From the NCBI RefSeq assembly GCF_000150275.1, contig NW_002060957.1, positions 1,383,512 through 1,447,511 on the forward strand: a stretch of 64,000 bases of DNA, written 5' to 3'. Positions 1 to 14,200 of this stretch are shown piece after piece. The position numbers and the translations under genes are program-made. Each line of letters begins with the position of its first letter. Position 1 is the first letter of the stretch. The notes beneath the pieces were generated by a model. That model was not told the origin of the DNA. It saw only the letters and a list, made by a program, of their open reading frames with translations, and searched no databases. This stretch comes from Trichoplax adhaerens (lineage: Eukaryota > Placozoa > Uniplacotomia > Trichoplacea > Trichoplacidae).

Positions 1-200
1 ACTTTCATGTATTGATAGGAAATATAAATGGTTATCTGTTCAAGAATGCTTATTGCATCAAGCAGATCCGGATTTGATTATGTGCTACTTATAAGCCACA
101 GTAAATGTAAATAATTATCTGCACAGAAATTTTTATTGTATCGAACTGATCTGGGTATTATTAATTAAGGTAGTTTAATATTCATGTTAATTTAAGTTAC

Positions 201-3200
201 CTTCTGTAATAATTTGACCTCATTATTCACCATCAGGTAAAAGTTATAGGTATAATCGATTAAGTAATAGCATGATTTCCTTTTCTGGCAAGTAAATTGG
301 ATAGCTTTTCTCCTATAGTCAACGAAACTTTGACAAAGTGGAGTTTCCGGCTGAACTAAATTTTTATGTAACCAAAGTTGCAAATAAAGCTTAGTCTATT
401 AACAAGTTGATTGGTTTTATACCGCTTACTTAATGCACAAGTTTTTGTACAGACTTGACTACGTAAGATACTTATTTAACCGCGATATTGTTCGGATATC
501 ACTGAAATTTAAAATAGCAAGATTTAAGATCTTTTAAGTTACTTACAGCGCTTATAAGGTAATATCGTGTATTGATCGGATAAAGATATCATTTTATTTT
601 CAGAAAGTAGCATTATCCGATAGTCAAAAACTGGGCTATTCAGATTTCTTGGTAATTCTATCGTACACTTTGTTTCATTCGTGTTATAGCAAGCCAGAGA
701 AGAGGAGATACTTGCAGTAAATGACCAATATTTATATTTAACAGCGTAGTGCAAGCGTCTGATAGGTAAACATTTAGAATTATTCGATGTACGTGACGTC
801 CATGATATTGAGATTCGATTGCATATGACAGAAATCTTGATATCATCAAGAGCAATGTTTGAAACTGGTTTAAAAAAGAATTAACGGTTATTAGAGTTTC
901 GTCGATAAATTAAAAATTGGAAGTACTTTACGGCAACCAGAATCTACTCGCAATATAATGAAAAATTTCCAGTTAAATCAGCTTTTTAGCTCTTAATTTC
1001 TATGTTATATTAAACTAGTGGAGAAGTCATTTGAAGATTACGATCATTAATCCTAAGTTCCGAATAAATGGTATCCGGTTAAATCACCCAACTTAGCCCT
1101 TAAAAGTAATATATTAAATTAAACTAGCGTAAAGTCACTTAATGGTTCTCATCAAATTTTAAGTTCCTTATGATTCATAATTAAACCTAATTTACGGCTG
1201 AAGCCTATTTCTTCTGTCAGATAATCGGATAGGTTATTTCACAAATTAAATTTATTATTAACGTTGCATTACTATCAGTGCTATGTGGGATAGAACTTGA
1301 CGTAATTTTTTACCGTAAACTATATCTTAGCACTTGAAATATCTAATTTTACTTTTAGGAAATGGGCTCATAATGTAATGGATTGCATGTGTGTGCGTAT
1401 AATACGCACACTCAAGAAGCGAAAAATTTTTCGAAAATGGTAAAGCGCATACACTCTATAAGACAAGGAGAAATGAACATGGCTAAATGTTTAGCCAGGT
1501 CTGATAGAATGCCTCTCATTATTAGAAATCGTACTGATCTCAAATTACGAAGATATCTCCTTGATTACTTTTACAGGTAATTGGAATATCACTAAAACTG
1601 TAATATTATTTTAAATTAGGTTAAAATCTATAGTGTTTGCTTACAATCATTTCCTTATATTATGCGCATTGAAAGGCAGTAAATGTTGTAAAATATCTTT
1701 CACGAGTTTACTAACTTATATTAAAACTTAGTTTAGAAAAAATTCGTAATAGGTTATATGATTGTTTTACCAGTATTTAAAACGCACAATTTTCGAGTAA
1801 AATTGAATATTTTAGCTTTACTTTACTGCACTGCAAATAGAATTTTGTAATAAATGTTTGAGCTTCTAGTCCATTTATGCTACACCCTAATTTATTTATA
1901 TAATTGACGTAATGTTTGGTTTAAAACTCAAAAATAATAATAATAACCTAACAATAACAGGTTAATTATAGCATGCAAGACTCATTTCATGCTAACTACC
2001 ATATCAAAGCACATTTCTTATGAAATAGATAAGTTTAAACCAATTATTTCGAAAAGCTAAACTTTGCACTCGTTCGAAAGTAGAAATGGATTTAATGTGA
2101 AACTATTTAAATTGGAATTAATTTCTATTGTTGCACTCTATACAATAATAAGTTAGGAATAAAAAAAACAATATAATATTACTGCACGTTGAGTTGGATA
2201 TACTAATGAAGATTCGTAGATTTGCAGTAGCTATCCAAATCATGCACTACGTGGTTTGGACGTTTGAACAGTACGTTATATTTACTCGCAAATTGAAGAA
2301 ATAAATTAATACAGGACCGAATAAAAGCTTACCTTTAGGATTGCATGAAGAGCTGCCAGGAAGATTCTTACTCCTTCCTAAGTAGGCGGTTATTCAGATA
2401 GAAATTGTGGCAAAAGATTCAAAATTAGTTTTTGCATAGTAATATAATGACTTCCTATCAGAAAATTCAAAAGCATCGTCTCCATAATGAATATGTTAAA
2501 GGTGCTTTGATTCATTAATCTAACGTTCTAATTAGTTTCTGCGGCTATCATATATTACTTTATTATTTACTATTAAAATGTGATATAAAATTCCATAATT
2601 TGTAGAAAATTAGAACTTTACTCGATCTTTATACAACGATTACGTATACACGACTCTACTGTAGCTGAATATGACTACTAGAAAGATTTCTAGAAAATAA
2701 TTACTAAATAGTACTATAACATTAATTGAATGTAACATTAACTAATAAGAATAGTTACTAACATCAGTACAGAAGGATTTATATTAGTACAGAGACCTTA
2801 TCTTAATTGTGTTAATGTCAGCAACCTTATCTAATAAGGAAATCACTAATGTGTAATATACGATGTGTAGTGTGAATCACTAATAAATAAGATCGTTGTA
2901 TATAAGCCATTTTTTATTTATTATAGTTTAGTTCCTTAATTGCTGGTCTTGACGCTGATCTCTCAACAAACGTAATAAAATAGCCTATTATTATCTAGCA
3001 ACGTATAGATTACTGTGAATTTGATTACGTGTATAGAGTTGCCTGCTTACATATTGTACTTTTTGTAGCGTTTATAGCTACAACCAGCATTGCAATATAC
3101 TACTTTATTTTACAATTATCACATTACTTAAAGTAGTAATAACATTTAAGCTGAGCAGCTATAATCCGATATGATAACAGCTAGAGTATTGACGCAGACG

Positions 3201-3611
3201 TGATTTCTATCATCCAAAGTACGACAAACCAAGTCCTAATGCATGAGTTACCTATATATTATTACTACTAGCAACAAAATGAACTCAAAATCCTACTAAA
3301 AAGGTAATCTATACTCTATCATGGAATCTTTAATTATAGTCCATAGTTATGAGCCTTTAATTAAAAATGCTTTATGACAAAAATAAAAAGCTACGCTACT
3401 GTACAACATGCTAAATATGATTAATAAGTAACAATTCGATATTATATTACGCTAAGTATGATACACGAGTGCATAACAACTTCAATGATAATAAAGTACC
3501 AGCTTTTGCAATAGATCGGTATTGCAAAAGTATAAAATAATTCTTAATTGCCTTACCTGAAACTATGAATGACCATCCAAGCATAACTGCTAAACCTAAT
3601 AGCAATTTCAT
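201..3611 (-). CDS. Receptor-like gene A (FN3-like module), 3' end off the window
   Basis: Three exons are visible. Exon 1 (3557-3611) starts with ATG and encodes a signal peptide (MKLLLGLAVMLGW...), ending in phase 1 at a G|GTAAGG donor. Exon 2 (547-864, 318 nt, phase 1-1) follows a CCAG acceptor and ends at T|GTAAGT. It has the beta-strand, Cys and Trp pattern of a fibronectin-III/cytokine-receptor-like domain (CNRISISW, then YAVKYKYW). Exon 3 (201-355, phase 1-0) ends at AAG|GTAACT. Exons 2 and 3 align along their whole length with exons 2 and 3 of gene B at 11.7-12.9 kb, with identical phases and an identical 318-nt exon 2. The product should be secreted or membrane-anchored. The downstream part, including any anchor, lies beyond base 1. 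Domain class is inferred from pattern only; ligand and function are unknown. Confidence 0.65.
865..3556 (-). other. Large first intron of gene A
   Basis: AT-rich sequence without a convincing exon on the gene strand. A plus-strand open frame at 1383-1576 ends in a plausible AG|GTAATT donor but has no ATG or partner exon. The first intron of gene B (12885-15722) is of nearly the same size, which fits whole-gene duplication. Confidence 0.5.
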
Positions 3612-6600
3612 GTTGTATCGTAGCTCTTGAAATGCAAATCGGTTATCGTACAAATATTAAATCAGTAACAAATTTATGGATAGTATGAACTATTATAACT
3701 TAATCTGTAACTAATAATCTTTTATGATATATAACCGCAAGTATTTCAAATGTTATTTAATCTAAAGATGGACATATATATATATATTTAGGTGTATTAA
3801 TAGACCGATATAGGGGGTATTGTGTTGAATCCCCACATGTAAACGGCGGTACATAATTTGAATAAATGAATATTGTGTAGGCCCTATATAGTATTTACTC
3901 CAATTTCTATTACGTCATCATGTAACAATATTTCCTACCATTACCTTATTATGGTACCTTAATGCAATATTATTAAAGTCAGGACGCTCTCATGCGTTTA
4001 AATATTCGATATAGTTATTACTCATCATTTAAAGGTCTTACGGCAAAAAAACAATCATAACAGTTTAAGAATAATGATCATTCCCGGTTTAATTTTCTAC
4101 CTTATTTGCATATTAGGGAAGTCATAGTTTGATTCGAAGTCTACAATACACCGATAGAATTTTTAAATTGGACATTGCCCATATTGATAAGTATGGAAAA
4201 TCAGATGCTGTCCTATTAAGTTTAGAGTAATTGATATCAGAAATATATTACAGTACGGTTGAGGGAGTATAAAGAGAATTGATGCAAAATCGATTGATTA
4301 TCTGAAAGTAAGGGGGAAATTTCCCATAGTTATTCGGCTATTCTTCCTTGGCGATTTAACGCTGACAAGGGCGGTATGAGTCATTACATAAACTGATGAT
4401 CGATTACCGGAACTAATTAACATTCAATATAGCAGTACATGGAAAAAAACTAAATAAGATATTTATAGCTATGTCATCCACGTGAGCAGAGATTCTTTTC
4501 AATTCAATGTTTTTACACTGATTACTTTTCTATCAAACTCCACTGGAAATTGTAGTATAGATAAATTATTGTTTATATTTCTATTGCAGTATCCTTTTGA
4601 TACTTTATTAACATCAAGCTTCTATTATAGATGAATAATGACTTTATAAATGATTTTGGAATTATGATAAAGGTGATTTCTTCTTATCAGACGTTAACGT
4701 GATTTTTCAGTCGATCTCTCACCATGCAAAAAACGTAGTCGCTCCACCACACATTATATTATGAAAAAGTCGTTTAAGTATTAAAAACTTGTTCCTGCAA
4801 TAGATTTATTCGTATCTATTTCTATATATTCTAACAATTAACTGTCAGTTACAGTAATACTTTTGGTAGTGTTTATTTTTTGCACAAAAATGCTGTTGCT
4901 AAGATTAGAAGTATGTTACTACTAAACTTCATTGAATGTAAAGAAATTTCCGCTATGTTGGAAGAACGAGTAACAAAATAGTTTATACTGCATTAGAAAA
5001 AGAAATTTGATGACCCTTCACGTAATCGCCAAATGTTGACCAGGCTAGAAATTACGATAAAATTCTTAAATTATTGAAATAATTTACTTAGGAAGCTCGA
5101 TATAATAACATACAGCAAGAAACCTACGATATGATTCAATATAAACTATTGATTATAATTATGTATCATCATAGCAATTTGAAACAATAAATATCTAGAG
5201 TCTGCTAGTAATTTTTAAAAGCACTAGGATGAAACCAGAAGCGCTAGCGACTACAAAATTACAGCTAAATGGTAAGGATAATTTATATAGTGGTATCCAA
5301 TGGTTAAGAAATATTATTATCTCCTTATCCCGGTAGCAATTAAATAAAAATTTGTTGAAATAGTAATTTTAGCCAGTTAAACTACAGTCAAATATGTTGA
5401 TTAAAAGCTGCCTATAAATCAGAAAGACTTTGTAGGCCTGAAATACTCATACAGCAACTAGATTCCAATTACGAAAATAAAGTACGGTAGTAATCTGTTT
5501 CATCATTAATCCTCTTGATTGCAACATCGATCCTAACAAGAATTTACCTCTAGCTGTGACTGAGAATGTCTACTTAGTAATAATTTTTGCTTGCCATATT
5601 ATTATTATGATTTATTTTTACTCCTTCTCTTCAATAACAAACAATATTTATTTATTCGACAATTACAGAACATCAGAGATAAAGATCTCTGCACCTTAGA
5701 ATTATTTTTGCGTATACTAAATCTTTTCGTAATAAATGAAAAATCTGCTAGTATTACAACGGCTCTAATTGTTGCTTAATAAACTGTGAATATACGTATT
5801 TAAAGGCGGTAATAAGCATTCTTTACAGTCATTAAGGCTAGAAATGAGATCTTTAGCATTTTCCTTGCAACTTATTGATACGCCTTCATAATTGTATGTT
5901 GACTGCAACAGAATCATGAAATCATAGATCAATAACAATCATAGCATTGGCATTATCGTAAACTCTCAAAGATCAATTATAAGACAATCTTAACGTTCTC
6001 TTACTCTTATTTATGTGCTTATGTAGGACAGTCCTTAAAATAGCGCAATAGGTGGTAGGTAATTGATGAAAGATATTTAATCATGTAAGATTGACAGCAT
6101 ATGTTAGTAGTTGTAGACGAACTAAAATTCAAGATTGCTTTAAGCACGGATCTGCGCCAAATAATTAAAAGGTAAATTTTAGTAGGAATATTTATTAAGA
6201 TGATTGGACACCAAATTATAAGTTATCGAATTTGAATCACTTCTGATTTTGAGACACTTTATCACACTCTTCAACATGACGTGATGACTATAATAAAAAC
6301 TATACAATCATAAGCCGATAGCAATCGCATCATTGACATCTTTTTAAATGCTCAAGAATACGATTCGACTGACCTTTTAATCATAGATCACATTAGGCAA
6401 CTTAATATGCGTCAGTGAGTACAGGAATGATAATATTCGTAGCCCTTCAATAAAGTAAAATTGAAATGTTTGTACGAGAGATCTGAAATCAAGTCAAATG
6501 CACTATCGTATCATTTATCTGATGAAAGAATTAATCATTCCCTAGCTTTAGAAATAACTATTTTAAAGAAGTGGTAGCTCTCTACATAAAGTGTTTGTTA

Positions 6601-8283
6601 TGATGTTACAGTATTTCGATCATTGTTATCGTTTGTCACTTTTCCAGCATGTTGTAAAATGCTACTACTATTGACAGTTTTGGTGTTATAAATCACTTTG
6701 GCACTGCTCTTTTCACAATCGATAGAATCTACAATGATTGAATTTTCGAGAAGAAAATTGAGATAAGAACTTCCTCATATAGTGATATATCACTAATTTA
6801 CTTTTTGAGTTCCTCTAATAGGACTAATCAGAACAAATTCGGAGCAAAATGGTTTCTACGAATCCTGATTAATGAATTTCTACAACTGCGGATTTAATTT
6901 CGGGATCAGGACAGCAGTTACCGTGCTGATTTAGACACTTATGTAATGAACTCTTTCACGATCTCTGAATCATACTATAAGTAAGAATTATTAAATCGTT
7001 AAATTAACTTCTTAGATTTGTATAAGAACTAAATTCTATGATTGTCGTAGAATTCCAGGAAAGTAAAATTAATAATATTGCATCCTTTACTAACAACATC
7101 ACCATACTTGTATTTGGTATAGCTAATGAATACTGCTAATAATGATGTAATTAGTATCATTAAAAGCATTACAATATTGGAATAATCTTTATAATATTGC
7201 TCAGAACTATGCAAGATTCGTCATATCTTACTTATATGCTAGGTAATTTTTATTTTATTTAAGAAAAATCATAGAAAATAAATCTGTAAAACAAGAAGAA
7301 TTGATGAATTGATACAGTTTAATCTAACAGTAATTTTAAGCCCAAATTTCATTTTTTAGCTAACAACTGCTGCTTGAAAAAATATAGCTACAGCGTACTA
7401 TATGTGAAACAATCTCATGCAATATATTATAAATCTATTTTCATAATATGACATCGAAAGATTGAACTATCAAATCCAGTGAATTATATCATTTGCAAAT
7501 TACTAGCCGCTTCTGTAATAAATTCGGAATAAGATCATAATTAACGCCGAAAATTTCCAACTCAATCGAAAGTCGTATTCAAAAAACTTGTAAATTAAAG
7601 TCCAATGCTTATTAAAATTTATGCTTCATTATTTGACTATCGTAAACTAAGGAGATAAATTCTTGGTTATTCTATTCGCAGATCGATATATAATTATGGC
7701 GATATCTTATTACAATTTTCTCAGATGGTGATGAATTAATACATAGATCGTATCAACTACGCAATTAACATTTGAACTTGTCGAATTTTTAACCAAGTCG
7801 AGAATGCTAATAGAATTCTTAAGCATAGAATTCAACAGTCTATTTCGACTGCCTAGCCTTTAAAAATAATCGAATTTTTTTCATCTTAAGTAAGGTAGAC
7901 AAAATTATTCAGCTGCAAATACGAAATCGAGAAAAGAATTAATTATATCTATCAGATTTAGTTGCTATACTATTCTCATCTTTTGCGACAGCAAGCATGT
8001 AGCAACAGCGATAAACTTATTATTTGACTAATTTATTTCACAGTAATTGTATCCCATTTAACTACATACTCTAAGATAAAAAATTTGCCAATAATTCGTT
8101 TTTTATAGAATGATTAATAAAATATTTTTCTACCTGCAATTGGATATTAAGCGGCTGCTGTTTGTAATCTAAATTTAATTAAGGCGATTAGCTACTAATT
8201 TGTTTTTATTAGAGACAATATAACGTCCCTTCCAATGAAATACGTAAATCTTGTAATATCCAATTATTAATTAATAGAGGAAA
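3612..8283. other. Intergenic, AT-rich; no recognised gene
   Basis: Between the start of gene A and the end of gene B. A GC-richer patch around 3800-3860 could be old repeat material, but I cannot delimit it. The only notable open frame is the hydrophobic one at 7029-7208, listed separately. Nothing else is supported. Confidence 0.4.
7029..7208 (-). CDS. Possible terminal exon with a membrane segment
   Basis: A frame open to a TAG at 7029 follows a possible TGCATAG acceptor. It encodes a hydrophobic stretch (IVMLLMILITSLLAVFI) followed by a charged tail (YTKYKYGDVVSK). It looks like a transmembrane helix plus short tail, as in the neighbouring minus-strand receptor-like genes. No upstream exon was found and such stretches can arise by chance in AT-rich DNA. 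It might be a leftover from the local receptor duplication. Function unknown. Confidence 0.2.
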   Translation of the reverse strand, partial: SSEQYYKDYSNIVMLLMILITSLLAVFISYTKYKYGDVVSKGCNIINFTFLEFYDNHRI

Positions 8284-11200
8284 TTATTCTACTCTATTTT
8301 CGATTGGATGAACATTAGTCAAGGATAAGATACTTTGGGAATCATAGTTACTATCATCTGACGATTGATCAGACCATTTATCAAGTAGGCTAAATCCAGA
8401 AATATCATCGCAATTACGCCATGTATAGGAATATTTAGCATAGTTTTCATCAAAATATTGAAATAGTGAATTCGAAGAGTCCGTTCGCCTAGCAGAATCC
8501 ATACTTAAATCTCTATGATACCTGTTAGAAAACGGGAAATTTTCATAGGCTGGAAGCCTAGTTAACGAACCAATATCTGCAACGTTGCTATTTCCAGCGG
8601 AACATATTGCAACTTCAGAATTGGAGTAAGTAATCCTTGAAGTAAATGGATAAAATGTTAGAGTTACATTACTAGGAAATGATGCCAGTGAGCTATTAAT
8701 ATCTTGTTCGTTAATATCTATAGCATTGACATCGGTAACTCGATAGCCTTCCGTCAATCTTTTATCATCTTTAGTACCAGTCTCAAAATTAGAATAACTT
8801 CTCATGAGTCGATTATTGTTCATATTACTTATTCCAGGTAATCTGTTAAAATTTTCAGTTGTATCGAAATCTTGGAACTGATTTTTTGCAAAGGGTAAAT
8901 CGTAGTAGGAATTTTCTTTCGCATCATTAACCCCGGTTTCGATATTGGAATAACATCTCATTAGTCCATTAATACCCACATGAATTAATGGAGGCAATCT
9001 GTTAGGCACAACAATTCCACCAGAAGTTCGAAATTGATATCTTCTAAATGAAGAGCCATCATTGAAGATTCTCTCAGTTTTTAAATCGTTGTGGAAGTTT
9101 CTCACGGTATGATTCACTTGCTCTACTGTAGGAGCATAATTATTGATGAGCATCTGTTGAAATAAATCAGTATACCCTATGGATAGATTAGAAGATACAT
9201 TTTTTTGTCTAAAAGCGGCAAACTGGGCTTGTTGGTCATCATTTTTATTAGTGAAATCAAGACTGGCAGAACTTTCTCGATTGTTGATAGGCCTGTTTTG
9301 TAGATTTTCTTCAATATTTATAGCTACTTTTCCACCCTTTTGTCTATGTTGTAATTGATTATCAACACGAGATAAGATCGCGCTTTCGTAGTTAACTTGT
9401 ATAATGTTATCAGATAGACTTGCGGTTGGATCTACTTGCTCATTATTTTGATCTTCATTAGCGTTATTTCGATTTAAACAAGGATTTCTTAAACTATATC
9501 CGTTTTGCAATTGATCAGCCACTCGAAATGGAGCCACGCTCTTGTTCTTATCTACATTGCTATTAGGTAGATTTGTGATTCGATCCATTGGGATATCAAC
9601 CTGATTTTTATCAATATCTCCACTATTTTTACAAGGATAGCATACAATTACATGGTTAGCAGATCTATCGGCAATATTCGTTTTTACCTCGTAAGAATTT
9701 TCTCCATTGCACTTGCTTATGACGTTTTTAGTCGACTGTTGTACATAGCATGCTAATATAGAGAGTACAAATAAAATACCCAATAGGACAACTATTATAA
9801 TATAACATCCGATAGCTGAAGGTGCCGAAGTTCCTATAGATATTCAGAATGAAACAAGATATAGTCGTCTCTGCTAGCTTTCTATTCAATTAGAAGACAC
9901 TTGATAATCAAATATTCTTTGCCTCTGAGGTCTAATAAAAGAACATCTAAAATTAATCGGTCTCTTACCAGTTGAAATTGTTGACCTTGTTGTAGTTGTC
10001 TTACTCGTGCTTGTATCTGTATTTTCATTATTCTTGCTATAAGTAGCTCGCCTAGTTTCTAGTAACATTTTAAACAATAAATGATGATCATATTACTTTT
10101 CAAATATTTGAAAGATATCACAAATTATATTGATTTTGAAGCTCTTCTAGAAGACACCATCATCTAACAATATTTATGATATTTATGATATTGCTGTAAA
10201 ATCTATACCTGCAGTATTTGACATAGTCCATGCTTTAGAACCTAAATCGTTGATGGTAGGCCTGATAGTCTTAAGTAATTTATAAGGAATCAAAGTTGAG
10301 ACCTGACTTTTTCTCGGAGTAGTATAGCCACCCAAACTTGGTGTATAGCCTATATCAAAATTGAAATTAAGATACTGTTATATAAACATATTTCTCAAGA
10401 TTGCGTAATCATAGAAAGAGCAATCATAATTTGATTACTTTAAGCCCAGCCTATACTACGAAGTCCATGAATTATATTAGCTATAATTTGTCAAAATTTT
10501 TATTAATACTTTGAGATCAAGTTGATAAGTATACGTATGATAACATCTTTAATAATGTAGTTAAACAGCTCCATGATTCCACTTAAAGTCTAGTGTATTC
10601 ATTTAAATAATGACCAATTCTGGATTAAAATAGACTGCTTAATTTGTAAAATCATCATCCACTTATAAAAACAGCTGTAAAAGTATAGAACAACTATCGG
10701 TTGAAATTACTTAATTCCATTTGACCATATTTCAATTATTAGTAGCAACATATCACTTTAAGATCACATATGAGCTACTACTGCCAGTCTGCAATACTGG
10801 CTAGTATTCATATGAAGGGTGAGAGGACTAATTTATACTAAAGATAATAATTTATTTAAGAAAGCCACTAGATATTTTATTTTAGAGAAACTTTACCATA
10901 AACCGTGAAATCTTTAACGTCTTTAACTAGAATCAATTTTGTAGCTATACAAGAAATCGCTAGCCATATCAGCTGAATGCTTAAAGTACTATTAATGGCA
11001 TAATAAAAGTTATTACTTGCTATTATTGGTTTCCCTGCAGATTCAATTGGTACTGGTGAAATATCTGGATATAGCCATGGACATATGATTGGCCGACATG
11101 GAAAATTGGTATTCTCATCAGTAGTAGCAGAGCTCCTCGTTTTGGTCGCAGTCGCATCAGGTTTTATCTCACTTCTCTCGTTAGATGGGATACTAAATGA

Positions 11201-14200
11201 CCATTTCGTGGTATTATCACTAACTAATTGAGATGGGGCTTTGGTATTAGCAAACCAAGAGTAGACTTGATTAAAGTGAAACTGATTAAATGGACGTTGA
11301 ATGACGCTAATCTTACTATCCTGTAAAAGATGAATACAAAGAAGCTAGTGAAAAATCCTCAACTAGATTTCCGCGTTGTATTGATTAATGATATATAATT
11401 TATTCTATGAACCACCAGTAATGATGCGACTACTCTCAATCTGCTTTAAGTTATCTAATTATAGTTATCTTAGCATAGTGTATAATATCGTATTTTATAC
11501 ATTTTTAATATTGAATGCGATAACGTACATGCCTTTGAAAGATGTAGAAGTTAACTAATTAAAATATACTAGTATTACGGAAATATTGGATACAGAATTT
11601 TTAGAGCCTGCACTTGTATATTGCAGTCATGAATGTGGTCACTACATCATTTTTCTCATAGTTTTAATTTAATAGTTCTACTTCAACGTAATTGATTTCC
11701 TATTCCTAGATACAGCTCTCATCATGACCATGAAATAATATTAAAAGACACACTATGGTCTCACCAATTGAAGCACTTGAGTCCTGTCGTTATTGATCAA
11801 GTAAAAATTATACATGTAATCGCGTTTGTCAAAGCAATCCTGTGATTCAATGCATTGAAACTTGACTACTTTTTCTCTAAAATCAATAAGTGTATTGCAT
11901 ATTTGCGGAGGATCGGGTTTAACTAGTAAAATTAGAAGAAGATTATTAGGAAAAGTCATTTACTCTAAATAAAGTAAGAGTCATCGTATACTTAATAAAA
12001 ATGAAAAGCTAGTTTTTATGTAATATTATAATTGTCTGCTTGCTCATAAACTAGAAATCTGATAATTTAAAACTAGCGAAAGCAATTGATGAATGTAATC
12101 AAAATCATACTATAACCTTTAACTTATATCATGTCTAATTAATGAACAATGAATTATAATTAGCAGCAAAGTTAATAATTGCTTTTCAGTACGGTAGAAA
12201 ATATTGGCTAAAACATATTGAAAATGTGCCACTATTCAAAGAAGATATCTTTTCTATAAGCTAGTCGACTGACTATTACGTTCATGTGTTGCATTTTCTT
12301 CACTATAGCTATCAAAATCGACTGGTGGCTTTAGAATCTAATAGCAGGAAAATATTCATTAATTTTAGGATTATTTTACTACAGCGGTAACTTGTCAACG
12401 TTAAAGAGCAGGTATATCCTGCTAATGCAACGCTATGTCTGAAGGTCTAACATGCAATCAATTAGTATCAGTTTAAAGCTTTAAATGCGACTTTCCATCT
12501 ACGTAATCATTTCGCTTAGTTATAATGAAAGACTGATATTATAAATTTGAATAGCAATGATCTTACATTTTTTTGGAAGATCTATAATGGATGAGTCTGT
12601 CATATTGACTTTTTGACCGTTATACATGGTCACAATTTGATATCGAAATGTTGGAGCATTCGATGCAACAGGCAGAGTTATTTCGCATCTATTGTTGTTC
12701 ATCTTCTTGCAGGAGAGTGATTTCATACACGGAACGAAGAATCCATGACATGGATATTCAATAGAGTATTCAACGAATTTCAAGCACTCAAAAGGCATAT
12801 CAATGGGATGATTCCATGTAATTCGCAGTCGATTGCATTGGAAAACCGTTATAATATTAGCTGCAACACCTATTTTATTCTTAGCTAAAAATATAGGACA
12901 AGTCGTTGTTACTAATAAAATTCGAGTAAATTGAATTCTATGAAACGAAATATATGACTTCAATAGTGAATAAGCCTTGCTGTGAAATAACTATGGGATT
13001 TTGGGCAGTCCTAGTTTTAAAGTGGAAAAAAATGTCCTAATACGTTTCAATAAGTCTCATATTATAAGATATAGTTACTGTGTAATCTTTAGTATTCCTC
13101 AAATGCGTGTTTAACCAGATCATAAAAGCAACTTACAATGCATTACTTTCTGAATTTATTTTAGATTTAGAATCAATACCTAGATGTCACAAACCAGCTT
13201 TGTGACAAAAGTAACGTAAAACAAATTTCTAAATTACTAAGTCTCCGGGATTCAGTATCCCGTAACCACCTCACAAGAATTTGGACGCTTTTGCTTTTAT
13301 GTTAAAACAACTATAAAACTCTTCTTTCATTCAACTATCTACCGAGCTTAAATACCTTTGGGCTGCAACTATCATGTATGATTCATAACAGTTCATGCAA
13401 TTTTAGCTCATATAGGATAGCTAAATTAACACAGACATTAATCATAATTTTGGACATGTACTGAACGATTCTAGATAATTAGACTACAGTATGTCCACTC
13501 ACAGAATTATTTATAGTGTCATCCATCATTGAATATCTTCAGAATATTCATCACAAGCGTTACAAGACATAACACTATAATCAATTAATATTAGTTACCT
13601 TATGAGAACTCTTACTACAATACAGCATAATTTGTTGTAACCAAAATAATAACTACTGTAGTTTTTACTGTAAGTCATCATTAATTATCTCCATATATAA
13701 ATGTTTAACACTAAATTTAGTCATTTACTCTTCACTATGTCTCGTACTATGACTCTAGAACTATAATGTTGTTAGGACCAGATTAGGGGAAGGATTAAAG
13801 CCTGCTAAAAGTGCTACACAGTTTGATTACTTTGCAGCCTCTTACTACAAAATTGAGATACTGAAAAACAACAATGCAACGTCTTGCTTTATCAAAATCT
13901 AATAGAGTCCGCTTTAATTTTAATGCAGTCTCAATTTCATTGGATAGATTTTTACTAGAGCTAGACCTTAAAATATGGGTAAACCTTCTTGGTTATTCGT
14001 ACACTGTATATCTACAGTAGTTTATTTTGGTTGGTATTCATAAGACCTGATAAGTTTTGACATGGCTCAAGGGTCACTTTGAAATAAAGTATATTACACT
14101 AGGTAATCGAAGATAAGCAGATTTGAATAACTTCTAAGCCGTCGGTCTCTCTCTAGGTGGTCTTATAATTAATTCAACTAATGAACCATAGAATTACAAC

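Noticed and set aside
1365-1440. tRNA-like start (GGGCTCATAATGTAATGG) followed by a GTGTGCGTA/TACGCACAC hairpin
   Set aside because: No matching acceptor stem at the 3' side and no B-box; the resemblance to a tRNA D-arm is partial.
1383-1576. Plus-strand open frame of 65 codons ending at a plausible donor
   Set aside because: Non-ATG start, no acceptor, lies inside an intron of gene A on the other strand, no recognisable family.
5591-5779. Plus-strand frame rich in Leu and Tyr
   Set aside because: Composition is what translated AT-rich DNA gives; no splice sites or homology.
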